Below are positions 1 to 10,300 of a DNA stretch of 64,000 bases, piece by piece. The position numbers and the translations under genes were made by a program. Origin of the DNA: Dichetophora obliterata (Eukaryota; Arthropoda; Insecta; Diptera; Sciomyzidae); contig OY986439.1 of NCBI GenBank assembly GCA_963920525.1, positions 23,092,819 through 23,156,818 of the forward strand. The letters are read 5' to 3'. Below the pieces are notes generated by a model that was given only the letters and a program-made list of their open reading frames with translations, had not been told where the DNA came from and searched no databases. The stretch's first letter is position 1. Each line of letters begins with the position of its first letter.

Positions 1-522
1 AATTTAAAAAAAGATATTTAAAAAAAGTGGAAATTTAACCATTTTGTATCTTTATTATTATAAAAAACAATTCAATAGTTTAAACAAAATATTTGTCTGA
101 AGCAAGGCTGTGGTTCATTTATTTTAAAACCATGTATAAATTTTCATGTCACTATCAAGTTTGAAAAAATGAGCTCGAACGAAGAAAACTTATTTTCCAC
201 GAGTAATTACAACAAACATAAAAAACTCCATAATATTAATAACAAATAACGGAAAATTACCATATTCCACGTTAAGAAACATTATTAAAAACTTTAACGA
301 AAGTTTGGCTATTGAAAGAAAGCGTGGAAGTGGTGGTGAGCATGGCCAAAGAGACCTAAAAGCGGCTCAAAAGGTCATTTAAACATTTACAAAATGAAGT
401 CGCAAAATTGTGCACAAAATGTTATGCAGCCTAATGATCGGAATGCAAAACAAAATTCATCAGCGAAAACATGCAGTCGACATCTTTACGAAAAACAATT
501 GACAAAATTGAAATGAGCGATC

Positions 523-930
523 ATGGTTGACGAAACATATTGTTTTGCTAATCCGGTATATCGCAAGGCAAGATTTTTACACAGTAATCGTGGAGATGCT
601 TCAGATCATTACAAGAAAAACAGAAAATCCAAATTGCCGAAAAAGTACCCAGTTTCGTAAGTAATAAGTTCTTACGGTTATCTAAATTTAAACCTTTTAT
701 TTAACTGGCATCATAATTCAACAGACTATTCAAGACTATTCAAGAGACACTATTGAATGATGTAAAGGTAACGGAATCGATTTTGTTGCTAAAGAAAACA
801 ATCCACCGAACTGTCCAGAATTGCGACCAATAGAGGAATATTGGTCAATTATTGAAGGATCTTTAAAAAATAAAAGAATTTCAGTATCTACCATAGCTGA
901 ATTCCGCACAAAATGCAGTTAAATCTCGTG
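523..930 (+). pseudogene. Tc1/mariner-superfamily transposase remnant
   Basis: Two blocks of a DDE/D transposase can be read. The first, 523-660, opens with VDETY (first catalytic Asp region) and stops at 658-660. The second, from 781, carries NPPNCPELRPIEEYW, the third-catalytic-residue block typical of Tc1/mariner/IS630 relatives. Between them the frame is lost and the middle catalytic block is missing, so the copy is dead. Sequence to about 300 may be more of the same element, but I could not find terminal inverted repeats. The family call rests on the two motifs; the exact clade is unknown. Confidence 0.7.
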
Positions 931-1029
931 AATAAAGTGCAAATATATCTGGAGAAAATTAGATCTCGTGCAAAAGATAATGGGACGTGTTCGACAAAAA
1001 GTGCGACGCTTTACCTACCAAACAAGCTC

Positions 1030-1890
1030 CTATATTTTAATAGCAGTATTATCGGAGCTGGGTCGGAAAAGTGCTCGTAGTTGGTCCTCTCAATTCCCCA
1101 GGATTGTGTTTGAAAAAAATCGTCAATTCCATTACAGGAATTGTAATTGGTAATTAAGCACCTGAATTATTCGGTATGAAATTGCAAAAAAGATCAATTC
1201 CATTACAGGAATTCTAATAGGTAATTAAACACTTCAATTCATCAGAAATGGAATTGGAAAAATCGTCAATTCCATAACAGTAATTGTAAATGGAAGCTAA
1301 AATTTCAATTACTTTTCCATTAACTCGAAACTACTTTTTTCATTATTTATTAGAAAATTTTATTCGACTCGCTGTTATTAGGTTAACAAAATATTTACAA
1401 ATAAATGCATCATCGAAGAGACCACTTTTTTAATTCAATACCACATTTTAAGTTAAAACAAAATATATGGCTGCTATGCTACTAAGTCCAATCCCGCCCA
1501 CTTTTTGCAATGTGCTTGGTATACAACCTCCACACCCCTGTACAAAATTTTATTAATCTACTAACAAAGAGATTTTTATCCAATTCTTTTCCTGGGGAAT
1601 TGAGGTGTTCAATTACCAATTACAATTCCTCTTAATGGAATTTACAATTTTTTTCCAATCCCATTCCTGAGAAATTTAAGTGTTCAATTACCAATACAAT
1701 TCCTGTCATGGAATTGACAATTTTTTCCAATTCCATTCCGAGAAATTGAGGTGTTTAATTACCATTCCTGAGGAATTGAGCTATCCAATTACCAATTCCT
1801 TATTCCAGGCAATTATTGTGGTGGTATTATCTTCAAAAGAAATTCATACAACCCAGCTCTGAGTATTATAAATAATTTATATTAATATGC
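1030..1890. mobile_element. Foldback element with internal subrepeats
   Basis: The left part (about 1085-1300) holds three imperfect copies of a unit of about 70 bp built around 'caattccattacaggaatt'. The right part (about 1580-1810) holds the same unit in the opposite orientation. The outer ends also pair: the left end contains 'gagctgggt' near 1055 and the right end 'acccagctc' near 1851, followed by related AT-rich sequence. The centre (about 1310-1580) is unique. This is the layout of a foldback (FB-like) non-autonomous DNA element. There is no coding capacity. Confidence 0.6.
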
Positions 1891-1937
1891 TAAATATAAA
1901 AACAAAACTTAAAAGGCCAGCTTGGTTTTTTCCTTTA

Positions 1938-1949
1938 TTTTGGATATAC
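1938..1949. repeat. Target-site duplication of the RTE LINE, 3' side
   Basis: The 12-mer TTTTGGATATAC occurs here and again at 5067-5078, exactly at the two ends of the minus-strand LINE. A perfect 12-bp flanking repeat fits target-primed insertion. Confidence 0.8.
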
Positions 1950-2224
1950 TTACTTACTTAGTAAGCGCTACAACCGTATGTCGTTCTAGGCCTCATCTAA
2001 GAATTTTCACCAGCCATTTCTGTCTTTCGCTTGCTGGCGCCAGTTGGAAATTCCAAGCTTCGTCAGGTTGTCCTCTACTTGGTCTTTCCAACGAAGATGC
2101 TGTCGTCCTCTTCTGCGTTGACCGTCGCTGGGTACTGAATCGAATATTTTCTTCACTGGAGCATCGTCTTTCATGCGCTCAACATGACCGAGCCAGCGAA
2201 GCCGCTCAATTTTAATGCGCTTGA

Positions 2225-3601
2225 CTATGTCGATGTCAGCGTACAGCTCATACAGTTCATCATTCCACCGTATTCGGTACTTGCCATTGACGCAGATTGG
2301 TTCGTAAATCTTACGAAGAATCTTTCTCTCGATGCTCCTAAAGTCTTTTCATCTGAACTGCTCAGCGTCCAGGTTTGCGTTGCATAAAGTAGGACGGGCA
2401 TGATGAGCGATTTATAGAGCGTGATTTTCGTTCGTCGAGAGAGGGCTCTGCTTCTGTTGGCAAGAGTTATTCTTCGTTTGTTCTCAATGCTGATGTCGTT
2501 GGTTGAGTTTATGCTGAATCCCAGATGGACGAAGTCTTTCATAACCTCGAAGGAGGTATAGTCAACTGTAACGTGGGTTCCAAGACGCTGGGACTGTCTG
2601 TTTGTTGACACTAAGTATTTCGTCTTATCTGCATTCACTGACAGACCCATTCGACTTGACTCTCTTTCTAATCTGGAAAATGCTGCACTGACTTCGAGCG
2701 TATTATGGCCAATGATATCTATGTCATCAGCATACGCAAGCAGCATAACACTCTTGTAGAATTTTGTGCCACTACGTCTCAGATCAGCAGCTCGGATGAT
2801 CTTTTCCATCATTAGGTTGAAAAAGTCGCACGATAAGGAATCACCTTGTCTGAAACCTCGTTTGGTAACAAATGGTGGGGATAGGTCCTTACCGATTTTA
2901 AGTGCGCCGCTGGTGTTGCTCAATGTCATCCTGCACAGTCGTATTAGTTTTGCAGGAATACCAAACTCGGACATGGTGGAGTACAGGTGCTTCCTCATTG
3001 GGCTGTCGAAGGCGGCTTTGTATTCGACAAAAAGATGGTGGGTGTCGACTTGTTTTTCTCGAGTCTTCTCCAAGATTTGTCGTAGCGTGAAAATCTGGTT
3101 GATGGTGGACTTTCCAGGTCTAAAGCCACACTGATAAAGTCCGATCCGTTCGTTTACAATGGGCTTCAATCTTTCACATAAAACGCTCGAAAGGACCTTA
3201 TATGCGATATTAAGAAGGTTTATCCCACGGTAATTGGCACAGCTAGTGGGATCGCCTTTTTTGTGGATTGGGCAGAGCACACTGAGATTACAATCGTTCG
3301 CAATAAATTCTTCCGACCATATTCTGCATAAAAGCTAGTGAATGCATTTAAGTAGAGCTTCGCCTCCGTTCTTAAACAGCTCAGCAGGTAAGCCATCAGC
3401 TCCCGCGGCTTTGTTATTTTTAAGCCGACCTATAGCTGTCAGAACTTCATCATAGTCGGACAGCGGAACCTCGACGCTGTCATCCGTAATTGGAGTTTCC
3501 GGAATATCATCTCTATTGGTGGGATTGTTGTCAGCGTCGCCATTTAGAAGCTGAGAGAAGTGTGCCCTCCATAATATCAGTGTACTCTGGACATCTGTCA
3601 C
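2225..3601 (-). pseudogene. RTE reverse transcriptase, broken
   Basis: Two adjoining minus-strand frames (3335-3601 and 2225-3280) read through the linker and RT domain. Visible motifs are NYRGINLLNIAYKVLSSVL, the B-type motif RGFRQGDSLSCDFFNLMME and the catalytic box AYADDIDII. In the A motif the usual FVDFKAAFD-type sequence reads FVEYKAAFD, so the first catalytic Asp is Glu. The frame is broken near 3330 (stop after LLKCIH) and near 2320, after which the C-terminal part continues out of frame. It is therefore a pseudogene with a damaged active site. Confidence 0.85.
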
Positions 3602-4168
3602 TAGATTCCCGTTTTCATCCTTGCAGGAAGAGGCCCGGGCTTTAAAACCATCGGCTTTGGCGTCTTATTTTTTGGAAAAATTTTCGGACTTCATTCTTGT
3701 CTCCATACATCTCAATCTTCTCCTACTTGCGCTTTTCTGCCTCTCTTTTTTTTCCGCCTAAAAATACGTCTCTGCCCTCCTCTTTTCTTTGTATCGTTCC
3801 TTAGCAGCGCGCGTTACAACCGTGGCTTTGTAGGCGGCGTCTTTCTCAGCAGTGGCGTCACGACACTCCTGGTCGTACCACTGGTTTCGGCGAGGGCGGT
3901 GGTAGCCAATCACCTCTTCAGCAGCCGCACGCATAGAGTTGGAAATGTGTGTTCACTGCGCGCATATATCATCGATTGGAGAAGTGCTTTGAAGCAGGAG
4001 TGAGAGTTGAGTGGCGAAAGCTTCGGCTGTCTGTTTCGATTGCAGATTGTCGACGTCTAGCTTCCTCTATTTAAGGTTGCGTGTATTCTTAGCTGCGCAC
4101 AGACGTCCGAGTCAATGTTTGCACCACGGATCGTGCGTACATCCAATACATCCAGTGCCTTCCGTCGA

Positions 4169-4738
4169 TCAAAATCTGATCAATTTGATTTTTGGTTTTT
4201 TGATCAGGGGACATCCAGGTGGCTTTATGAATATTGAGATCTTGAATCTAATGCTACTTACGACCATGTTTCGTGCTGCGGCGAAGTCAATCAGCCTCAT
4301 TCCGTTATCGGAGGTGTTATCGTGGAGGCTGAACTTTCCGACTGTTGGATGAAATATATTTTCCTTGCCCACCTTAGCGTTGAACTCACCAAGCACGATT
4401 TTTACGTCGTGACGGGAGCAGCGCTCGTAAGCATTTTCAAGGCGCTCGTAGACAATTTCCTTGATCTCATCGTCCTTGTCTTCTGTCGGATCGTGCGCAC
4501 ATATTAGGCTTATATTAAAAAATTCAACCTTGATGCGGATTATGTCAAGTTGTTCGTTCACAGGTGTGAATCGCAGGACGTGGGGACGTAGTCTCTTGCC
4601 AACTACAAATCCGCATCCATACTCGTGCTTCTCCGCATGGCCGCTGTAGTAGATATCGCAGGGTGCATGCCGAATGCTTCCCTGTCCCTTCCATTGTATT
4701 TCTTGGATAGCAGTGATATCAGCTTTGTATCTTTCCAA
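4169..4738 (-). pseudogene. RTE apurinic-like endonuclease domain, partial
   Basis: The frame reads ADITAIQEIQWKGQGSI, a GCGFVVGKR block, a CAHDPTEDKDDEIK block and VLGEFNAKVGKE, which follow the order of the exonuclease-endonuclease-phosphatase fold used by RTE-type LINEs to nick their target. The usual G-D-FNA motif reads LGEFNAKVG, with Glu in the Asp position. The frame stops shortly after the conserved SSIRF segment, where the native protein would run on toward the RT domain. Confidence 0.8.
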
Positions 4739-5066
4739 GACATCAGTCAGTTTGATAGAGGCACCTTCCCAATTAAGGGTTCGGACGTTCCAGGTGCAGA
4801 GTTGGGATCAGTTTTCTTCTATTCTTCTGTGTTTTCGTTGAAATGTGTTTTTACGGGTGGGCTTCAAACCCGACGCACAACCTATTTTAAGCCTAGGAGG
4901 GTCCGCCGCTCAGATAAGCCGCCAAACTAACTGTTGTCAGTTTTGATGTTGCCCAGGAAACACCACGTGGAGGTTTGAGTCGACTTGGGGCGATTTCAAA
5001 AGGATTATGCTGGCCTCGCCAGGTTGAGACAGTTAGACATTTTACCCTGTAAAGGTTCGCCTCCGG

Positions 5067-5078
5067 TTTTGGATATAC
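5067..5078. repeat. Target-site duplication of the RTE LINE, 5' side
   Basis: This is the second copy of TTTTGGATATAC, immediately upstream of the LINE 5' end. Confidence 0.8.
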
Positions 5079-6003
5079 AGTGGTTAAATTTTGGTTATTT
5101 CAGCCTTTCCATAATTTATATATTTTTTTGTATATGCTTAAGAGCTAACCAAATGTAAGGAAAGAGGAATTGGAGAATATGTTTTTATATTCGGTCACTT
5201 AATTCGTCACATTTTCTTTTTATTATATAAGTATAAATTCAAAATTGTACCGTACCTAAATATGTTTAATTACAACTGAATATCTGAAAGATTTTGCGTC
5301 TTTTATATATTATAATACTTTTTTATAAATAAGCTACAGTTAAGGTAAGAAAAGCAAAACAATTAATCTAACAACATTAGAAATTGAAATGCTTGTTGTA
5401 GGACATCCGTGTAAAATTCAGATAATTTTAGGTTTATTACTAGGCTAGGTTTATTACTTGCAATAATCATTTACTCATTTTATTTATATATCCCTAGGAG
5501 CTCAGCAAAGGCAAGGAATAGTAGACAATTTTTTTACATTCTGTCACTTAAATTTAAAATGAAATTTTCTAAGCTCATTTTCTTCAGAAAATGTTATACA
5601 ACACATCAGAAAAGGTTGTTCTCAATCTGACAAATAGCTAAGGAGATAACTCTGAACACACAAAACAAATGCAAACAAACTTTTCCTCTTTATTATACTA
5701 TTATAAATAACGCTTATGTAGCCAAGTTTTGGTTCGAATATGGTTCGAATATGGCTCGAATATGGGGTTATAAATATATCAGTTAAAGTTAAAGGATCAG
5801 AAAATCAAGTGAAGCAGTGTACGATGTGGTAAAAAGTCTAAGTGTGGTAAAAAGCTGTATAAATGTATAAATAGAAAATAATTTAAAAAATATACAATTT
5901 TAGCTAAAAGCTCTAGATTTTTCTCCCTTATATTTGATGACGAACAAGTTATTCGCTTTAGCTGACATTTTCTTATTTTTTTAATTTCCTATATAATCCA
6001 ACA
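5079..6003. other. AT-rich non-coding stretch
   Basis: No supported gene. There is a weak direct repeat (about 5147-5215 and 5495-5560, both ending in 'gtcacttaa') and a threefold short repeat of 'ggttcgaatat' at about 5730-5765. The last 40 bases are pyrimidine-rich and end in an acceptor AG before the exon at 6004, so the right part is probably intron. Confidence 0.5.
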
Positions 6004-6192
6004 GACATGCTTGACAGTCCTATTTGCAGTGGTGGTGGTGCTGGTGGCAACTCTGCATCCACACGTAGTTCCAGTGACAGTTATTCATCCAGTTCATCGA
6101 CAAAGCAACTGCTCAGTTCGAATCCAACAAATGCCGCCGCTAATATAATCGTAGATGACAAAACTGCATTACAAAATGCTGTCAATGTTTGA
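6004..6192 (+). CDS. Probable terminal coding exon of an unidentified gene
   Basis: The exon follows a good acceptor (a pyrimidine tract and 'ccaacag') and reads MLDSPICSGGGAGG, then a Ser-rich stretch (SSSDSYSSSSSTK), then NPTNAAANIIVDDKTALQNAVNV and a TGA stop. The first two bases (AC) would complete a codon from an upstream exon outside the window, so the first Met need not be a start. Low-complexity Gly/Ser sequence fits a disordered C-terminal tail. AATAAA-like signals follow at about 6229 and 6263. I do not recognise the protein. It is convergent with the DCAF6-like gene. Confidence 0.45.
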   Translation, partial: DMLDSPICSGGGAGGNSASTRSSSDSYSSSSSTKQLLSSNPTNAAANIIVDDKTALQNAVNV

Positions 6193-7135
6193 GGAAACGA
6201 CTTGAGCATTGTCGCTACTTTAAGGTATTAATAAATGGCGAGGGAAAATTATATTTAAATCAAAATAAAATGTAGCTTATAATAATATAGTAAAAGTATT
6301 ATATATAAATAATAATAATAATAAACAGAATTTAATCAATATAATGCATTTCATAAGAATGACGTACTCGAAATATTAAAACTTTTAAAAACTAAACACT
6401 ATGCAGTGGCAGCATAAAATTAAATATAAAAATCTAACCAATAGCGCTGAAACTGCAACTAAATTGTCGAGAAAATTTCCGCCCTCCAATAAAATCAAGG
6501 AAGGAAATCTCTGGACTTTCAGTTACATTGTTTCAAAGATATTTTCAAGAAAAATATCAAGCCAAAAAATGGCACTTTTGATGCAGTAATTTTAATGAGT
6601 TCGCGACAAGTAAAATGATTTTGTTCATCAGATGAGTGCTTAAGCATAAAATAAAAACTAATAATATATATATATATATTTTTTTTATAATTGTTTTCAA
6701 CATTTTCATCACTTTAAATCAGTGTCGACCACGTAGTACCCTCGCGAGAGAAGCGACACTTCGTGTTTTCACATAGACACGATCGGTAAATCACATGTAC
6801 TCTGCCGATTATTGCAGGCAAGCTCAGCCAGTGTTTGTCTGACAATTAAGCAAACATTTTTATAGCGCGTTTTGGCTCACATCACTTCAAAAAATGAAAA
6901 TGGTAGCATGAATAGCAAGCCTTGTTTGTGTTTGTTAGCTTCTTTTTGGTGGACACTGCTTTATATGTTTATGTTTAAAAATGCATGCTTGGGAATTTGT
7001 GAAAATTTTTTGTTTTTAATTGATTTAGTTAATAAATTAAAATTTGTTTTAAATAATATACAATTTATATATAATACTATAAGAAGTAATACAGTAAACA
7101 ACGCTTGGTTTATTACTTAATTTCAATCACATTAT
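6193..7135. other. Intergenic space between convergent genes
   Basis: This probably contains the 3' UTRs of the left plus-strand exon and of the DCAF6-like gene. It has a TA microsatellite at about 6664-6680 and a less AT-rich patch at 6720-6840 without a readable frame. No gene is supported. Confidence 0.5.
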
Positions 7136-7348
7136 TTATGCCGGATGAGCACCGTTTGTTGAGTCACTGGCATTGTTGCCATTGCTGTCGTGATCAACAC
7201 TTCTGCTGCCAGCACCAGCAGAAAGTCTTGGTGCACGATCTCGATTTCTTAATGAATGTATGCAGGCGAGCATGCGTATCATGAATGCTGCCGGCACCGT
7301 TATAGTGTCTTTTGTCTGCTCCAACATGATGGCGTTGCGTTTCATCAA
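7136..7348 (-). CDS. DCAF6-like, last coding exon
   Basis: Residues 620-689 and the TAA stop at 7136-7138. It starts after TTGTCTTAG with [15 protein letters not shown], followed by [12 protein letters not shown], a block strongly conserved in the family. The tail is a Gly/Ser/Asn-rich disordered end ([17 protein letters not shown]). Confidence 0.85.
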   Translation of the reverse strand: MMKRNAIMLEQTKDTITVPAAFMIRMLACIHSLRNRDRAPRLSAGAGSRSVDHDSNGNNASDSTNGAHPA

Positions 7349-10300
7349 CTAAGACAATAAAAAGTAGAACATTAAATTGCATTTAAATTTTGATATGCTT
7401 GGAACCTACATCAGCTGCTTCAGCTTCATTGAAATTGTTGCTTGATAGAATGGGTGACCATATCTTGACATCGTAATCAATGCCTGAGCTCGCTAAGTAT
7501 GGCAATTTCGGATGTGGCTGCAAGCAATTGACAACATGTTGATCGGCCTGCATCAGCATAACCAGCTTGCCAGTATATCGATCCCATGTGAAAATGTGAC
7601 CACAATCTGAGCCACACATCACATAGTTGTTGCCCCAAAATGCCGCCTCCTTAATCATGGTGCGAGCATTTCTATGCCCTGTGAATTTCATCAACAAGAA
7701 ATCGTACAGCTCCTGTTTAGTTTCCATCTCTAGTTCGGCAAGTTCATCATTCAGCGAAGAAGCATCATCTTGAAATTGACTATCCTGAGACGTCTGCTGT
7801 CGCTCATTTTCGACATCATCGCCATCTTCGTTATTATTATTGTTATTGCTCGATAGCATATCCACATCTTCTTCTAGGCTAGCAGCAACCTCTGATTGAC
7901 GCGCATTGTGCACACTTCGATTTGCAGCGCTGCGCCAAGCAGATGATGTAGAAGGTGCAGCTACAGCTGCTGCATCTTCACTGTACTCTCTAGCTGCCGA
8001 TGCAAATAGAGATGCTTGATTCTCACGACTTAGCTCATTGGCCTGGCCCGTTAGCCCGATACGAGTTCGTGGATCATTTAGCATGCGCGATATAACTTCA
8101 GTCATGCGGCTCATAATATTCGCCTGCAGTTGTGGGCGCACCTGACCGATCTCAACGCGTCCTGTAGGATCATGTTCCGGTCGTGCATCTGGACCAGTAT
8201 CTGACCAATCACCACGTAGTCTTAATTTGCGTGTGACTTGCTCACTGGATAAGGTGCCGGGTATATTTTTGCTATTCTCACTACTAGCTTTCGTGGCATA
8301 CATCTCGTCTACATCGAGACCATCACGCTGCAAATCAAACAAATACAAATAGTCCGAAGAATAGCTAACCAAAAGTTCCGATTCTGCTGGACTATATTTA
8401 ACCGAAGTCACGCGATAAGGTCGCTTGGTATTGGATGGCATGTGATATGCTTTTATGGGGCGTGTATGACGTTCTGTTGTTGTGGTGCTATCGTTGAAAT
8501 CTATAACGGAGAGATAACGTCGATCGTAAATTCTTACAATGCTGTCCGAACTGCCAACAGCTATGTAAAAGTTTGTTATGGGCGACAAGGCCATAGCGGT
8601 GACAGCAGATGGACTTAAGATGAGGATGTTATCTTTGCAGCACGTTTTATGGCAGCTGAAAATAAGATTACAAAAAGAATTTATTAAAAGCACGTTTCAA
8701 CATTCATTGTATTTTCATGAATTTATTATTGGTTGCCTTGATACTATATTGGGAAACATACTTTTCTTAGCAGTTATATTGCTCAATAAAAAATGCTTTT
8801 AGTTTTGAGCTCACCTCGAAATTTGTCTCAAATCGAAGAGACGTACAGTACCGTCCTCACCACAACTCATAAATGACCGTGGTTCCGAAGGTACAGTCAG
8901 CACTTCATATGTTGTGCCACTCTTGTGACAATTGAAGCAACTTAGGTTGGCTTCCTTATCGGTGCGCTCGTATGTTTGAACAACATTTGTTGAGGATTCA
9001 GCCGTGTGCGGTAGTGGTGATCGTTTCATATATGGCGCCAGTAGTTCTGTATGCATAACAATACCATCACCGGAGCAGGATACAATTGAATGATCATTCG
9101 ATTGTGGCATAAACCGTGCACTAAATATGTTTGCACGATGAGATGTTTTGTATTTTAAAAGAACTTTCTGATTGTGTGGATTTGTGATAGCGATAAATTG
9201 ATCATCGGAGCCAGAGAGAACATATTCGCCTGTTTCATTCCAACAGACCGTATTTACACAGCCTGAATGTATTTGCAGGCGACACTGTAAGCCCAAGCGT
9301 TGTACATAATCCAGCGAATCTGAAATAAAGGAAGGAAACAAATGTTGGTATAACATTTATACAAAAATATAGTCTTCATATAGTACAAAAATGATGATAT
9401 TTTTAGAACTATTTATAAACCTTATCTTACTGGTTTTGTTTAAGTTGTTCGATTTTAATTATCTTCCAACATTTTACGGTTGTTTGTAAATTATCAGCTA
9501 ATATATTGCTAGACGAAAACAAGTAGTTGAAGTAACATAATTCAGAATACTAACATTCAAGTATTTTTATTTATGATTTCATGGCGTGTACGAATTTAAA
9601 CATTTTATTCTATTAGTTTTACATTAAATTCAATAAATGGGGTATTCTACGGTACCCTGAGCCGCTGAGTTTTCTTTGAAAAAATTTGTAAGATCGCTCA
9701 CGAAATTCAGAGGGAAGGTGTGTTTTAATATCTAATATCATAATCTGATTGTGTAATTATATTTAATTTAACGGCGGCTTTAGAATGTAAATTCGTAAAG
9801 TGTACTGAAAAATTAAAAAAAAAATTTTTCAAAAAATTATCACACAAATGGTCGATTACTCAATGACTTATATTGATTAATTGCTAATCGCGAGAGAGCA
9901 TATTAAATATAATGCTTTCCGCGTGTAGATTCGCTCATCAAAGTTCAATTTCTAAATGATGTATCTTTTAATCGGTAGAATGATCGACGATCCCGTTTGT
10001 GGGAAATATTTCTATGAGTAATAGAGAATCGAAAGGATTTCATTCTTGCATGGCACGAGTATATTTATAAAAGTTATGGCGTAAATTGCAGTATTTGTAA
10101 ATTTTCATATGATATTTCAGACGCTTTTAAGTTTAGAACTACGGAAAGCTCGATAATGAAATTTGGCGTATTGATTTTAAGGGCTGTCACGAACCTTCCC
10201 ATATAAAATTTATTCCAATAATACGCACGGATCTCATTAAAACGTAAATTCAAGTCCGCAATTCGTCATTCCAACGACATTGTTTTTTTTTTCAATTCCA

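Larger units (their letters stand above)
1950..5066 (-). mobile_element. Near full-length RTE-type non-LTR retrotransposon
   Basis: A 3.1 kb insertion on the minus strand is bounded by the perfect 12-bp repeats at 1938-1949 and 5067-5078. Its 3' end carries a short AAGT-type repeat tail (1949-1963), as RTE elements have, rather than poly(A). It encodes an apurinic endonuclease (4169-4738) followed by a reverse transcriptase (2225-3601), the domain order and total length of RTE-clade elements. Several frameshifts and stops separate the parts, so it cannot now make one protein. Because the target duplication is perfect, the insertion is probably not very old. Confidence 0.85.

Noticed and set aside
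2766..3134. Plus-strand frames across the RTE element
   Set aside because: They are shadows of the minus-strand reverse transcriptase.
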